This document shows positions 18,690-29,100 of a DNA stretch of 64,000 nucleotides, in pieces. The stretch is from an uncultured Gemmatimonadota bacterium (GTDB lineage: Bacteria; Gemmatimonadota; Gemmatimonadetes; Gemmatimonadales; Gemmatimonadaceae): the NCBI GenBank assembly GCA_903882745.1, contig CAIRYG010000010.1:62001-126000 (forward strand), read 5' to 3'. How positions within the stretch are numbered: position 1 is the stretch's first letter; each line of letters starts with the position of its first letter. The translations under genes and the position numbers were made by a program. Under the pieces are notes generated by a model that saw nothing but the letters and a program-made list of their open reading frames with translations, made no database searches and was not told where the DNA came from.

Positions 18690-20996
18690 GTGACTGCAAC
18701 TCCACGCTTAGGCGATCCCGTCATTACTCCGGCCCTCGTGGCCGAACACGGGCTCACCCCTGACGAATACCAGCGCCTCGAACGCATGCTCGAGCGCACC
18801 CCGACCTTCACCGAGCTCGGCATCATCAGTGCCCTGTGGAGCGAACACTGCTCCTACAAGCACTCGCGCCCAGTGCTCAAGACGCTCCCAACGCAGGCGC
18901 CCTGGGTGCTCCAAGGCCCTGGCGAGAATGCGGGCGTCATCAGTATCGGCGACGGCATGGCCGTGGCCTTCAAAATTGAGTCGCACAACCACCCTTCGGC
19001 GGTCGAGCCGTACCAGGGCGCGGCGACCGGCGTGGGCGGCATTCTGCGCGACGTGTTTACGATGGGCGCGCGTCCCATCGCGATGCTCAACTCGCTGCGC
19101 TTCGGATCACTCGACACGCCACGCGTGCGGTATCTCGTTGGTGGCGTGGTGAAGGGCATCGGCGATTACGGCAACTGCATGGGCGTTCCCACCGTTGCGG
19201 GTGACGTGATGTTCGACGCCGCGTACGAGGGGAATCCTCTCGTCAACGCGATGTGCGTCGGCGTGATGCGTGAAGACGAACTCATCCGCGCCAAGGCCGA
19301 AGGCGTTGGGAATCTGATTATGGCGGTCGGCGCACGGACCGGTCGCGACGGCATTCACGGCGCGTCCTTCGCCTCCGAAGATCTCTCGCACGAGAGCGAC
19401 GCCAAGCGCCCGCGCGTACAGGTCGGCGATCCGTTCACCGAAAAGCTCCTCCTCGAAGCCACCCTTGAACTGATTGCGAGCGGCCACTGCGTCGCCATTC
19501 AAGACATGGGCGCCGCGGGACTCACCTCCTCGAGCGCTGAAATGGCGGAGCGTGGCGAAGTCGGCGTGGAGATCGACACCCTGAAGGTGCCGGTCCGCGA
19601 AGCAGGAATGACGCCGTACGAGATCCTGCTCAGCGAGTCACAGGAGCGCATGCTCGTCGTGGCGCACAAGGGGCGCGACGCCGAAGTGCGGGCGATCCTC
19701 CAGAAGTGGGACCTCACCGCTGCCGTCATTGGTGAAGTAATCGCCGAGCCGGTCTACCGGGTGAAGGAAGGCGATCACGTGGTCGCCGAATTCCCGGGGA
19801 CGCGACTCGTCACCGACTGTCCGTTCTATTATCCAGAGGCCGCTGAGAGCCCCGCGATTGTTGCGCTGCGTGAGCGCGATGTACACGCTGTTGCAGAACG
19901 TGCGGAAGAATCGGATCCCGCCTGGACACTCGCGCGCCTCCTCTCCGCACCGACGATCGCGAGCAAGCGGTGGATCTCGCAGCAGTACGACTCGACAGTT
20001 CGCGCGAACACTGTGTTTGGCCCCGGCGGTGCTGATGCCGCCGTGGTGCGCGTGCGCGGGACCAAGAAGGCGCTCGCCATGAAAACCGACTGCAACGGGC
20101 GCTACGTCTATCTCGACCCACGCGTCGGCGGACGGATTGCTGTCGCTGAAGCGGCCCGCAACGTGGCGTGCACCGGCGCGCGTCCGCTCGCCGTCACCAA
20201 CTGTCTCAACTTCGGGAACCCCAAGCGCCCCGAGATCTTCTTCCAGTTCAAGGAAGCGGTCGGCGGCATGGGCGATGCCTGCCGCGCGCTCGACACGCCG
20301 GTCACCGGTGGCAACGTCTCGCTGTACAACGAAAGTCCAATCGGCGCGGTCTACCCCACCCCAACCATCGGGATGGTCGGACTCATCGAAGACGCAACCA
20401 AAGCCGTTGGTTCGGCGTACCAGTCCGAGGGCGACTCGATCGTCCTTCTCGGTACGCCAACCAACGAACTCGGCGCGAGCGAGTACCTCTCGTGGATTCA
20501 TGGCGTCGTCGCTGGCGCACCACCGGCCTGTGATCTCGCCGGCGAGCGCGCAGTGATTGACACGCTGTGCGAACTGGCCGATACGCGTCTCCTGCGTTCG
20601 GCTCACGACTGCAGCGAAGGTGGCCTTGCGGTTGCCCTGGCCGAATCAGCCATTGGCAATCGCGAGCAGCCACGCGGGATTGCCGTGGATCTGGCCACGT
20701 GGGGTTCGCTTCCACTCCGCGCCCTGCTCTTCGGTGAAGCACAGGGACGTGTCGTGGTGAGCACAGCGAATGCCGAGGCCGTCCTGGCAGTGGCTAAGAC
20801 GCACGGCGTTCCCGCTCGGGTCATTGGACAGGTGACCGCCGCGAGTGCTGGCTTTACGATTACCGGCGGCGCGCGTGCACTGCATGCTGACGTGTCGACC
20901 CTTTCGATGTCGTTCCACGATGCGCTCCCCGCTGCGATGCGGCGCGCGCCTGCGGACGCCATCACCACGGACCCTGCGGCGGGAGTAACAGCCTGA
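18690..20996 (+). CDS. purL: Phosphoribosylformylglycinamidine synthase subunit PurL
   Basis: [60 protein letters not shown] start inferred. Confidence 0.96.
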   Translation: MTATPRLGDPVITPALVAEHGLTPDEYQRLERMLERTPTFTELGIISALWSEHCSYKHSRPVLKTLPTQAPWVLQGPGENAGVISIGDGMAVAFKIESHNHPSAVEPYQGAATGVGGILRDVFTMGARPIAMLNSLRFGSLDTPRVRYLVGGVVKGIGDYGNCMGVPTVAGDVMFDAAYEGNPLVNAMCVGVMREDELIRAKAEGVGNLIMAVGARTGRDGIHGASFASEDLSHESDAKRPRVQVGDPFTEKLLLEATLELIASGHCVAIQDMGAAGLTSSSAEMAERGEVGVEIDTLKVPVREAGMTPYEILLSESQERMLVVAHKGRDAEVRAILQKWDLTAAVIGEVIAEPVYRVKEGDHVVAEFPGTRLVTDCPFYYPEAAESPAIVALRERDVHAVAERAEESDPAWTLARLLSAPTIASKRWISQQYDSTVRANTVFGPGGADAAVVRVRGTKKALAMKTDCNGRYVYLDPRVGGRIAVAEAARNVACTGARPLAVTNCLNFGNPKRPEIFFQFKEAVGGMGDACRALDTPVTGGNVSLYNESPIGAVYPTPTIGMVGLIEDATKAVGSAYQSEGDSIVLLGTPTNELGASEYLSWIHGVVAGAPPACDLAGERAVIDTLCELADTRLLRSAHDCSEGGLAVALAESAIGNREQPRGIAVDLATWGSLPLRALLFGEAQGRVVVSTANAEAVLAVAKTHGVPARVIGQVTAASAGFTITGGARALHADVSTLSMSFHDALPAAMRRAPADAITTDPAAGVTA

Positions 20997-22378
20997 TGTG
21001 TGGAATTTTCGGCATCTCCGGACACGCAGAAGCAGCAACACTCACCCACCTCGGCCTGTATTCGCTGCAACATCGCGGCCAAGAGTCGGCCGGCATCGTA
21101 TCGGCTGATGTCGGCGGCCAAGCCCACGGCATTCGTGCCATGGGACTCGTGGGTGAGAAGTTCGGCCCGGAGGTCCTGGAGAAGCTCAAGGGCTCAACCG
21201 CCATCGGACACACCCGCTACTCGACCGCCGGTTCGTCGACCATCGAGAATGCGCAGCCGGCGCTTGTGAACTTTAAGGGCGGACACATCGCCCTCGCGCA
21301 CAACGGCAACCTGACGAACGCCACCGAGATCCGCGAGACGCTCGAATCCGTTGGGAGTATCTTCAGCTCGACGATGGATTCCGAAGTGCTCGTGCATCGG
21401 CTCGCGCGCTCGACCGCAGCCGGCCCCGAAGCGCAGATGGCTGAGGCGCTCCAGGGCGTGGAAGGCGCCTACTCGCTGCTCGTACTGATCAACGACACAC
21501 TCCTCGCCGCGCGCGACCCGAACGGCTGGCGCCCCCTCGTGATGGGGAAACTCGGCGACGCGGTAGTCTTTGCCTCCGAGACCTGCGCGCTCGACATTGT
21601 CGGTGCAACGCTCGTGCGTGAAGTGCTCCCCGGTGAAATCGTCGCCGTAGACCGTGACGGGGTTCGGTCGCTCCAGCTGACACCGGCCGCCACCTTGCAC
21701 CGGTGCGTATTTGAGCATGTGTACTTTGCGCGCCCTGACAGTCAGGTGTTCGGCGGCTCGGTTGACCGCGCACGTCGCGCACTTGGTCGTCGCCTTGCGG
21801 TCGAACATCCCGCGCCGGGCGCTGATTTTGTGTTCGCTGTCCCCGATTCGTCGAATGCCGCGGCGCTCGGCTATGCCGAACAAGCGAAGCTCCCGCTCGA
21901 ACATGCGCTGATTCGTAACCACTACGTCGGACGCACCTTTATTCAACCGACGCAGGCCGGACGCGACGCCAAGGTGAAGGTCAAGTTCAATCCCGTGCGT
22001 GAGATTCTGCAGGGAAAGAGCGTCGTCATGGTCGACGATTCAATTGTTCGCGGAACCACCACACGTGGCTTGGTGGCGCTCGTCCGCGCCGCTGGTGCGC
22101 GCGAAGTGCACATGCGCGTCAGTTCACCACCGATCACCGGACCGTGCTGGTACGGGATCGACACGCCTGACAAAGATCAGCTGATCGCCGCAAAGTTGCC
22201 GCTCGACAAGATCGCCGATGCGATCGGGGTCGACTCGCTCGGCTACATCTCGCTTGACGGCATGCTCGGCTCCGTGCCCGACGGTCCGAACGGTTTCTGC
22301 CACGCCTGCTTCTCGGGACAGTACCCGACCCTTCCCCCGTCCGTAGCAAACAAAATGCGCCTTGGCGGTCGCGCCTGA
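20996..22378 (+). CDS. purF: Amidophosphoribosyltransferase
   Basis: [73 protein letters not shown]. Confidence 0.97.
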   Translation: MCGIFGISGHAEAATLTHLGLYSLQHRGQESAGIVSADVGGQAHGIRAMGLVGEKFGPEVLEKLKGSTAIGHTRYSTAGSSTIENAQPALVNFKGGHIALAHNGNLTNATEIRETLESVGSIFSSTMDSEVLVHRLARSTAAGPEAQMAEALQGVEGAYSLLVLINDTLLAARDPNGWRPLVMGKLGDAVVFASETCALDIVGATLVREVLPGEIVAVDRDGVRSLQLTPAATLHRCVFEHVYFARPDSQVFGGSVDRARRALGRRLAVEHPAPGADFVFAVPDSSNAAALGYAEQAKLPLEHALIRNHYVGRTFIQPTQAGRDAKVKVKFNPVREILQGKSVVMVDDSIVRGTTTRGLVALVRAAGAREVHMRVSSPPITGPCWYGIDTPDKDQLIAAKLPLDKIADAIGVDSLGYISLDGMLGSVPDGPNGFCHACFSGQYPTLPPSVANKMRLGGRA

Positions 22379-22390
22379 CCTTTTTTCCGT

Positions 22391-25060
22391 GTGGTCCACG
22401 TGAGCAAATCTGTCTTCTCCTTCGGCAACGGCATCGCTGAAGGTACGCGTGAGTGGAAGGACCGCCTTGGTGGTAAGGGCGCCAACTTGCACGAGATGAC
22501 GAATCTCGGAATCCCGGTTCCTCCCGGATTCACCATCTCGTGTGACGTATGTGACAGCTATCTGGCAGGCGGCGGGATCACCGCGGCACTGCGCGCCGAG
22601 GTGAATGCCGCCTTGGTGAAGCTCGAGGCTGACTCCGGACGCCGCTTCGGCGATCCGTTGAATCCGCTGCTGGTCTCCGTCCGGTCCGGCGCGCGGGTAT
22701 CGATGCCTGGTATGATGGAGACCATCCTGAACCTCGGCCTCAACGACACCACCGTCGAGGCGCTTGCCGCGCAGAGCAACAACCCACGCTTCGCGTACGA
22801 TTCGTACCGTCGCTTTCTCCAGATGTATGGCGACGTTGTGATGGGCGTCGACATTCATCAGTTCGAGGCGCTGCTCACATCCAAGCGCATGGTCGCAGGA
22901 GTGAAGACCGATGCCGAAGTCCCCGCCGAGGCGCTCAAAACGCTGGTGGGTGAGTACAAGGCGCTCGTGAGGCACACCGTCGGCAAGGAACTCCCGATGG
23001 ACCCGCACGAACAGTTGTGGGGCGCCATCGAGGCGGTCTGGAAGTCATGGACACTCAAGAAGGCCGTCGACTACCGCCGCGTGAACTTCATTCCCGAAGC
23101 GCCTGGCACCGCCGTGAATGTCATGGCCATGGTCTTCGGAAACTTGGGGACTGATTCCGGAACGGGAGTCGCCTTCACCCGTGATCCGAGCACCGGTGAA
23201 CGCCGCTTCTACGGCGAGTTCCTCGTGAATGCGCAGGGTGAAGATGTCGTCGCCGGTATTCGAACCCCACTGCCAATCAGCGAGATGCAGCAGGCGTTGC
23301 CGGAGGCCTACACCGCGTTGCTCGCCGTGCAGGACAAGCTCGAGCAACACTTCCGTGATATGCAGGACCTGGAGTTCACCGTTGAGCGTGGGACGCTCTA
23401 CATGCTCCAGACACGCACCGGCAAACGGACCGTGGCTGCCGCGGTCCGCATCGCGTATGAGATGGTGGCCGAAGGGCTCATCACGAAAGACGACGCCGTG
23501 CGCCGCGTACATCCGGCGCAGCTCGACCAGCTATTGCATCCGGTGCTCGATCCCACGGCTCACGCGACGTCCATCTGCGCGGGACTCCCGGCGAGTCCGG
23601 GCGCGGCAAGCGGGATTGTCGTGTTCGACGCTGACGTCGCGGAACAGCGCGCCGCCAAGGGCGACGCCGTGATTCTCGTGCGCGAAGAAACCACGCCGGA
23701 AGATTTCCACGGGATTGTCGCGGCGCGTGCGGTCCTGACCGAGCGTGGCGGCATGACAAGCCACGCGGCGGTCGTCGCGCGCGGCATGGGCAAGTGTGCA
23801 ATCGTCGGCTGCAAGGACATCTCGGTCGACATCGCGCACCGTCGATTTACCGTTGGCGAGGTGGTGGTTAGTGAAGGCGACTGGATTACGCTCGACGGCG
23901 GAACGGGGAAGGTCTATCCGGGTCATCTCCCCACGGTGCCGAGCGAAGTCATGCGCGTGATCGGCGGTTCACTGGCGGCCGACAACGCCCCCGTGTTCAA
24001 GTCGTACGACGAGCTTCTCGGATGGGCCGACGACGCGCGTCGGCTCGCCGTGCGTGCCAACGCGGATACCCCCAAGGACGCTCGCGTCGCGCGACAGTTC
24101 GGCGCTGAGGGGATTGGGCTGTGCCGCACCGAGCACATGTTCTTTGAAGGCGATCGCATTACCCCAATGCGCGAGATGATCGTCGCGCACGACGAGGCTG
24201 GGCGCCGCCGTGCGCTCGCCAAGCTGTTGCCAATGCAGCGCGCCGACTTCGAGGGGATCTTCGAGGCAATGGCGGGGTTCCCCGTCACGATTCGCTTGCT
24301 CGATCCCCCGCTGCACGAGTTCCTTCCGCACGGTGGCGAAGAGTCCAAGTTGCTCGCTCGCACACTCGGTATGAACCGCGCCGAACTCACGCATCTTGTG
24401 GAGTCGCTGCGCGAGACCAACCCGATGCTCGGGCATCGCGGCTGCCGTCTCGGTATTACCTATCCCGAGATTACTGAAATGCAGGCCCGTGCGATTTTCG
24501 AGGCCGCGGTGAAAGTGAAGCGGCGCGGTATCGATGTGCGTCCCGAAATCATGATCCCGCTTGTCAGCACGGTGGAGGAGTTCGTCAACCAGCGGCAGGT
24601 TGTTGACGAGCAAGCCGAAAAGGTGCTCGGCGCGATGGGCGAGGATATCCCGTATCTTGTCGGCACGATGATCGAGCTGCCGCGCGCGGCGCTGACCGCC
24701 GATTTGATTGCCGCCAAAGCCGAGTTCTTCTCGTTTGGGACCAACGACCTCACGCAGACGACACTCGGGCTATCGCGTGACGACGCCGGCCGTTTCCTTC
24801 CGTTGTATGTCGAGAAGGGAATTTTTCCTGAGGATCCCTTCCGGGTCCTGGATGAAGGCGGCGTCGGGCAGTTGATCACCATGGCCACAAACAAGGGGCG
24901 GAGTGTGCGCCCTGGGCTCAAGGTGGGTATTTGCGGCGAGCACGGCGGTGAGGAGAAGTCGGTGCGCTTCTTCCATACGGCAGGGCTCGATTATGTCTCG
25001 TGTTCCCCCTACCGCGTTCCGATTGCACGCTTGGCTGCTGGCCAGGCCGCGCTCGGGTAG
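22391..25060 (+). CDS. ppdK: Pyruvate, phosphate dikinase
   Basis: LGGKGANLHEMTNLGIPVPPGFTIS; catalytic His loop TERGGMTSHAAVVARGMGKCAIVGC; C-terminal PEP domain SFGTNDLTQTTLGLSRDDAG. Confidence 0.97.
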   Translation: MVHVSKSVFSFGNGIAEGTREWKDRLGGKGANLHEMTNLGIPVPPGFTISCDVCDSYLAGGGITAALRAEVNAALVKLEADSGRRFGDPLNPLLVSVRSGARVSMPGMMETILNLGLNDTTVEALAAQSNNPRFAYDSYRRFLQMYGDVVMGVDIHQFEALLTSKRMVAGVKTDAEVPAEALKTLVGEYKALVRHTVGKELPMDPHEQLWGAIEAVWKSWTLKKAVDYRRVNFIPEAPGTAVNVMAMVFGNLGTDSGTGVAFTRDPSTGERRFYGEFLVNAQGEDVVAGIRTPLPISEMQQALPEAYTALLAVQDKLEQHFRDMQDLEFTVERGTLYMLQTRTGKRTVAAAVRIAYEMVAEGLITKDDAVRRVHPAQLDQLLHPVLDPTAHATSICAGLPASPGAASGIVVFDADVAEQRAAKGDAVILVREETTPEDFHGIVAARAVLTERGGMTSHAAVVARGMGKCAIVGCKDISVDIAHRRFTVGEVVVSEGDWITLDGGTGKVYPGHLPTVPSEVMRVIGGSLAADNAPVFKSYDELLGWADDARRLAVRANADTPKDARVARQFGAEGIGLCRTEHMFFEGDRITPMREMIVAHDEAGRRRALAKLLPMQRADFEGIFEAMAGFPVTIRLLDPPLHEFLPHGGEESKLLARTLGMNRAELTHLVESLRETNPMLGHRGCRLGITYPEITEMQARAIFEAAVKVKRRGIDVRPEIMIPLVSTVEEFVNQRQVVDEQAEKVLGAMGEDIPYLVGTMIELPRAALTADLIAAKAEFFSFGTNDLTQTTLGLSRDDAGRFLPLYVEKGIFPEDPFRVLDEGGVGQLITMATNKGRSVRPGLKVGICGEHGGEEKSVRFFHTAGLDYVSCSPYRVPIARLAAGQAALG

Positions 25061-25087
25061 CGCCGCTGCCTCAAGGAGCCTCCGCGC

Positions 25088-25342
25088 GTGTTTGAATCCC
25101 CTCTGCTCCGGCGGCGCCTGAAGTGGTCGGCCTTGGCGTTTTTTGTGATTTGGCTTCCCGGGACAGTTGCCTTAGGCGTCGACTATGGCAGTCGCCTGCG
25201 GTTCGGCGGTGATGACCCCTCGCATGCCGGGCCGATCGTGGAGGGGTTGCTGAATATGGGCTTCTTTATGGGGGTTCCCGCCCTGTTTGCGGCGCTGATC
25301 GTATTCGCCTTTCACGCCTGGCGCACGGAAAAGGCCGACTAG
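25088..25342 (+). CDS. Small two-TM hypothetical membrane protein
   Basis: 84 aa with hydrophobic segments WSALAFFVIWLPGTVALGV and MGFFMGVPALFAALIVFAFHAW. Confidence 0.55.
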   Translation: MFESPLLRRRLKWSALAFFVIWLPGTVALGVDYGSRLRFGGDDPSHAGPIVEGLLNMGFFMGVPALFAALIVFAFHAWRTEKAD

Positions 25343-25394
25343 CGGGAGTCTGTGGAGCCTGACGGAACGCCCTCGCCAGTCCTTGGCAGGTTGC

Positions 25395-25424
25395 CATATC
25401 AACATATCTAGATATATTGATATG
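25395..25424. promoter_or_regulatory. Candidate ArsR operator (30-bp near-perfect palindrome)
   Basis: CATATCAACATATC-TA-GATATATTGATATG: 14-bp arms with one mismatch, AT-rich in a GC-rich background, immediately before the arsR ATG at 25426. Confidence 0.75.
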
Positions 25425-25425
25425 T

Positions 25426-25830
25426 ATGGCCAACATACTCGCCGTACGTGAATACACCGCCACCACCTACCGAGTGGATGGCCCTGATTCCCCCAACGCC
25501 GCTGAGTTGCGCGCGGCGGGGTTCGAGCGCCAAGCAGCCCTGTTCCATGCGCTCTCTGATCCACGCCGGCTCACCATCCTCTCGCACCTGCAAGCGGGCG
25601 AGCAGTGTGTCTGTCACCTCCAGGAGGCGATCGACCTCGGCCAGTCCCTGCTCTCCTTCCACCTCAAGACGCTGCGTGAAGCGGGGCTCGTGGTGAGTCG
25701 CCGCGAAGGACGTTGGATGCATTACCGCCTTGCGCCCGCTGGACTCACGGCCGCCCACGACGCGATTGCCGCCCTGCGACCAGCGGCATCCGCAATCGCG
25801 CCGCGCACGCACGTTGTCTGTGGCGACTGA
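25426..25830 (+). CDS. arsR: ArsR-family metalloregulator
   Basis: FHALSDPRRLTILSHLQAGEQCVCHLQEAIDLGQSLLSFHLKTLREAGLVVSRREGRWMHYRL; CVC As(III) ligand motif in wHTH. Confidence 0.9.
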   Translation: MANILAVREYTATTYRVDGPDSPNAAELRAAGFERQAALFHALSDPRRLTILSHLQAGEQCVCHLQEAIDLGQSLLSFHLKTLREAGLVVSRREGRWMHYRLAPAGLTAAHDAIAALRPAASAIAPRTHVVCGD

Positions 25831-25867
25831 TACGCACAATCACGCAGTAGCACCTCAGGAGCCACAC

Positions 25868-26680
25868 ATGGGCACCAAAGTCACCACCATTGTTCGCGAA
25901 CGCTACGGAAAGGCCGCCCTGTCGATCCTCTCGGGCGAACCGAAGGCCGCCTGCTGCGGCACCGGTGGCTGCTGCGACACCGACCCAATCACCTCGAACT
26001 TGTATGAAGCGTCCCAAGTCCAAGGAATTCCTGCGGACGCGGTGCTGGCCTCGCTGGGATGCGGAAACCCGACGGCGCTCGCCGAACTGAAGGCGGGCGA
26101 AACCGTGCTCGACTTGGGCTCTGGCGGTGGCATCGATGTGCTCCTCTCAGCGCAGCGCGTGGGCCCCACCGGGAAAGCCTACGGCCTCGACATGACCGAC
26201 GAGATGCTCGAGCTCGCCAACAAGAACAAGGAAGCGGCCGGCGCCACCAACGTCGAGTTCCTCCGCGGCGAGATCACGCAGATTCCGCTCCCAGACAACT
26301 CGGTCGACGTGATCATCTCGAACTGCGTGATCAACTTGGCGCACGACAAATCGATGGTCCTGCGCGAAGCCTTCCGTGTGCTTAAACCGGGGGGACGCTT
26401 TGCGGTCTCCGACGTGATCACGCGCGGCGAGGTCCCGGCAGAAGTCCGTCGGTCGGCGGAGATGTGGGTCGGCTGTATGGCTGGCGCGCTCGAAGAAGAA
26501 CAGTTCCTGCGCATGCTGCGCGCGGCGGGCTTCGAGAACCCAAGCATTGAGCCCACACGCATCTACACGACGGACGACGCACGCATCTTCGCCGAAAGCG
26601 CGGGACTCGACGTCGATCGCTTCGCCGCCGAGATCGATGGAAAGTTTATGAGCGGCTTCGTGCGCGCGACCAAGCCGTGA
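25868..26680 (+). CDS. arsM: Arsenite S-adenosylmethionine methyltransferase
   Basis: [19 protein letters not shown] motif; conserved Cys contexts [32 protein letters not shown]-terminal CCGTGGCC. Confidence 0.93.
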   Translation: MGTKVTTIVRERYGKAALSILSGEPKAACCGTGGCCDTDPITSNLYEASQVQGIPADAVLASLGCGNPTALAELKAGETVLDLGSGGGIDVLLSAQRVGPTGKAYGLDMTDEMLELANKNKEAAGATNVEFLRGEITQIPLPDNSVDVIISNCVINLAHDKSMVLREAFRVLKPGGRFAVSDVITRGEVPAEVRRSAEMWVGCMAGALEEEQFLRMLRAAGFENPSIEPTRIYTTDDARIFAESAGLDVDRFAAEIDGKFMSGFVRATKP

Positions 26681-27123
26681 GCAGTTCGCACACCATACGC
26701 GCAGCGGTCCCCAATGATTTTGCCGGGGTCGCTGCGTTGTTAGGCGAGGTCGACCTGCCCTTCGACGACATCAGCCCAACACTCGATGGGTTCTTTGTCG
26801 CCGAACGGGGCGCGTCTATTCTTGGCACGATCGGTGTGGAGCGCTACGGCAACGCGGCGCTCGTGCGCTCCGTCGCTGTGCATATCGCGGCGCGCGGAAC
26901 TGGACTGGGCATCGCACTCGTTGAGCGCGCCATGAGCGCCGCGCGCACGGACGGAATCCACGACCTCTACCTCCTCACCACCACGGCCGCCGACTGGGCG
27001 CCGCGCTTTGGCTTCACCCGTATTCCGCGCGATCAAGTCCATGCCGCGGTGCGGCAGTCGCCGCAGTTCCTCGGCGGCACCTGTGCGAGCGCCGTCGCCA
27101 TGCACCTGCGTCTCACCGCATAA
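26677..27123 (+). CDS. GNAT acetyltransferase, ArsN-like
   Basis: RSVAVHIAARGTGLGIALVERAMSAARTDGIHDLYLLTTTAADWAPRFGFTRIPRDQVHAAV; overlaps arsM. Confidence 0.75.
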   Translation: MSSSHTIRAAVPNDFAGVAALLGEVDLPFDDISPTLDGFFVAERGASILGTIGVERYGNAALVRSVAVHIAARGTGLGIALVERAMSAARTDGIHDLYLLTTTAADWAPRFGFTRIPRDQVHAAVRQSPQFLGGTCASAVAMHLRLTA

Positions 27124-27884
27124 TGCGTATCGCCCTCTTGTCGGATATCCACGCCAACCTCCCCGCCCTGCGCGCGGTGTTGGCAGACATCGCTGCGCGT
27201 CCGGACATCACCGGCACGTTCCACATTGGCGATCTCGTGGGCTACGCCCCCTGGCCCAACGAAGTGGTCGCGGAACTGCGCGCACGCGGGATCAACGGCG
27301 TGGCTGGTAACTACGACTCCACCGTCGCGACGCACTATGCACACTGCGGTTGCCGCTACGAAGATCCGCGACAGGAACAGCTCGCGCACGCGAGTTACGC
27401 ATGGACCCTTGAGCACACCTCGGCCGATTCCAAGCGCTGGCTCGGCGCACTCCCCTTCTCGCTCACCGTGAGAGCGACGGGTGGTCATCAATCGGGCGCG
27501 AAGTTGGTGCTTGTGCACGGCACGCCTGTGCTCAACACGGTGTACTGGCACGCGGAGCGCGACGACGATTTTTGTCGTTCCATGGCCGAGAAGGCGCAGC
27601 TCAAGGCCGGAGACTTGATTGCCTTTAGTCACACGCACAAACCGTGGTCGCGTGTCGTCGACGGTATGACCTTTGTGAACACTGGTTCAGTCGGACGCCC
27701 CAAGGATGGCGATGCGCGCGCGGGCTATGTGATCGCTGAGCACCGCGACGGTGCCTGGCAGCTCGAGTTCGTGCGCTGCGCCTATGACGTCGAAGCGACT
27801 GCCGCGGCCATCATTGCCGCCGGCCTTCCACCGGAGTTCGCCGAATATGTGCGCAGCGGCGGCGCGCGGCTTGATCCACGCTGA
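27123..27884 (+). CDS. Calcineurin-like metallophosphoesterase within ars cluster
   Basis: ALLSDIHANLPALRAVLADI; HIGDLVGYAPWPNEVV; GVAGNYDS; VHGTP; FSHTHKPW. Confidence 0.85.
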   Translation: MRIALLSDIHANLPALRAVLADIAARPDITGTFHIGDLVGYAPWPNEVVAELRARGINGVAGNYDSTVATHYAHCGCRYEDPRQEQLAHASYAWTLEHTSADSKRWLGALPFSLTVRATGGHQSGAKLVLVHGTPVLNTVYWHAERDDDFCRSMAEKAQLKAGDLIAFSHTHKPWSRVVDGMTFVNTGSVGRPKDGDARAGYVIAEHRDGAWQLEFVRCAYDVEATAAAIIAAGLPPEFAEYVRSGGARLDPR

Positions 27885-27903
27885 CCCTCTCACCACAGAT
27901 CTC

Positions 27904-28959
27904 GTGACCACTGCTGCAACCACTGACGCGCCGATCCTCCGACGCTTGTCGGTCATCGACCGCTTCCTCCCACTCTGGATCTTTGCCGCCATGGCGATCG
28001 GCCTGGGACTCGGCCACGCCTACCCCGACCTGGGCGCTGCGCTCGACCGCGTGCAGATCGCCGGCGTGTCGGTACCCATTGGCGTTGGCTTGCTGTGGAT
28101 GATGTACCCCGTACTCGCCAAGGTGCGCTACGGCGCGATCGGTGCACATTTGGCCGACACGAAACTGATCGGCACCTCGCTCGTGCTGAACTGGGTGATT
28201 GGCCCGCTGGTCATGCTCGGGCTCGCCTGGCTCTTTTTGCCCGACCTCCCCGCGTATCGCAACGGTCTCGTGCTGATCGGCCTCGCGCGCTGCATTGCGA
28301 TGGTGTTGCTCTGGAACGCGCTGGCGTGTGGCTCGGCAGAAATCGCAGCGGTGCTCGTCGCGTTGAACTCCGTTTTCCAGATTCTCACCTACTCCGTGCT
28401 CGGCTGGCTCTTTCTTACCGTGATTCCCGGCTGGTTCGGCGCGGACACCGCCACGATCCACGTGTCGATGGGCGCGATTGCAAAGAGCGTCGGGATTTTT
28501 CTTGGTGTACCGCTGGTGGCCGGCTACCTCACGCGTCGCCTGTTAGTGGAGCGGCGTGGCGAGGCTTGGTACGACGGCACCTTTATGCCGCGCTTTGGCC
28601 CAACGGCGTTGATTGGCCTGTTGTACACGATCGTGCTGATGTTTGCGATGCAGGGGAACCGGATTCTCGCGCTACCCATGGATGTCGCGCGGATTGCCGT
28701 GCCGCTGCTTGTCTACTTTTTGCTGATGTTCGGCAGCGCCTTTTGGCTTGGCCGGAAAGTTGGGTTCCCGTACGAGACAACCGCGTCGCTCGCCTTTACC
28801 GCTGCGGGGAACAACTTCGAGCTCGCCATTGCGGTCGCAGTGGCCACGTTCGGCATTGGCTCTGGCGAAGCATTGGCCGCTGTGGTCGGGCCACTCATTG
28901 AGGTACCCGCGCTCGTTGGTCTTGTGTACGTCGCATTGTGGGCCAGGCGGCGCTGGTAG
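27904..28959 (+). CDS. ACR3-family arsenite efflux permease
   Basis: Multi-TM; LARCIAMVLLWNALACGSAEIAAVLVALNSVFQ and FTAAGNNFELAIAVAVATFG, ACR3 hallmarks. GTG start inferred. Confidence 0.92.
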   Translation: MTTAATTDAPILRRLSVIDRFLPLWIFAAMAIGLGLGHAYPDLGAALDRVQIAGVSVPIGVGLLWMMYPVLAKVRYGAIGAHLADTKLIGTSLVLNWVIGPLVMLGLAWLFLPDLPAYRNGLVLIGLARCIAMVLLWNALACGSAEIAAVLVALNSVFQILTYSVLGWLFLTVIPGWFGADTATIHVSMGAIAKSVGIFLGVPLVAGYLTRRLLVERRGEAWYDGTFMPRFGPTALIGLLYTIVLMFAMQGNRILALPMDVARIAVPLLVYFLLMFGSAFWLGRKVGFPYETTASLAFTAAGNNFELAIAVAVATFGIGSGEALAAVVGPLIEVPALVGLVYVALWARRRW

Positions 28960-29040
28960 CACGACGCGTGAAGGACCCAACAATCCAGAGGACAACAGCC
29001 AGCGCCATCAGTTGCGACCCACTGAGCGCGCCGAGCATAC

Positions 29041-29073
29041 GCGGGGCCCTCCGGCTTTCCCAGAGGACCCCGC
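29041..29073. terminator. Hairpin between ACR3 gene and convergent downstream gene
   Basis: GCGGGGCCCTC ... GAGGACCCCGC, 11-bp arms with one mismatch. Confidence 0.5.
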
Positions 29074-29100
29074 GACACTCGTACTCAGGAGCGCCAGCGA

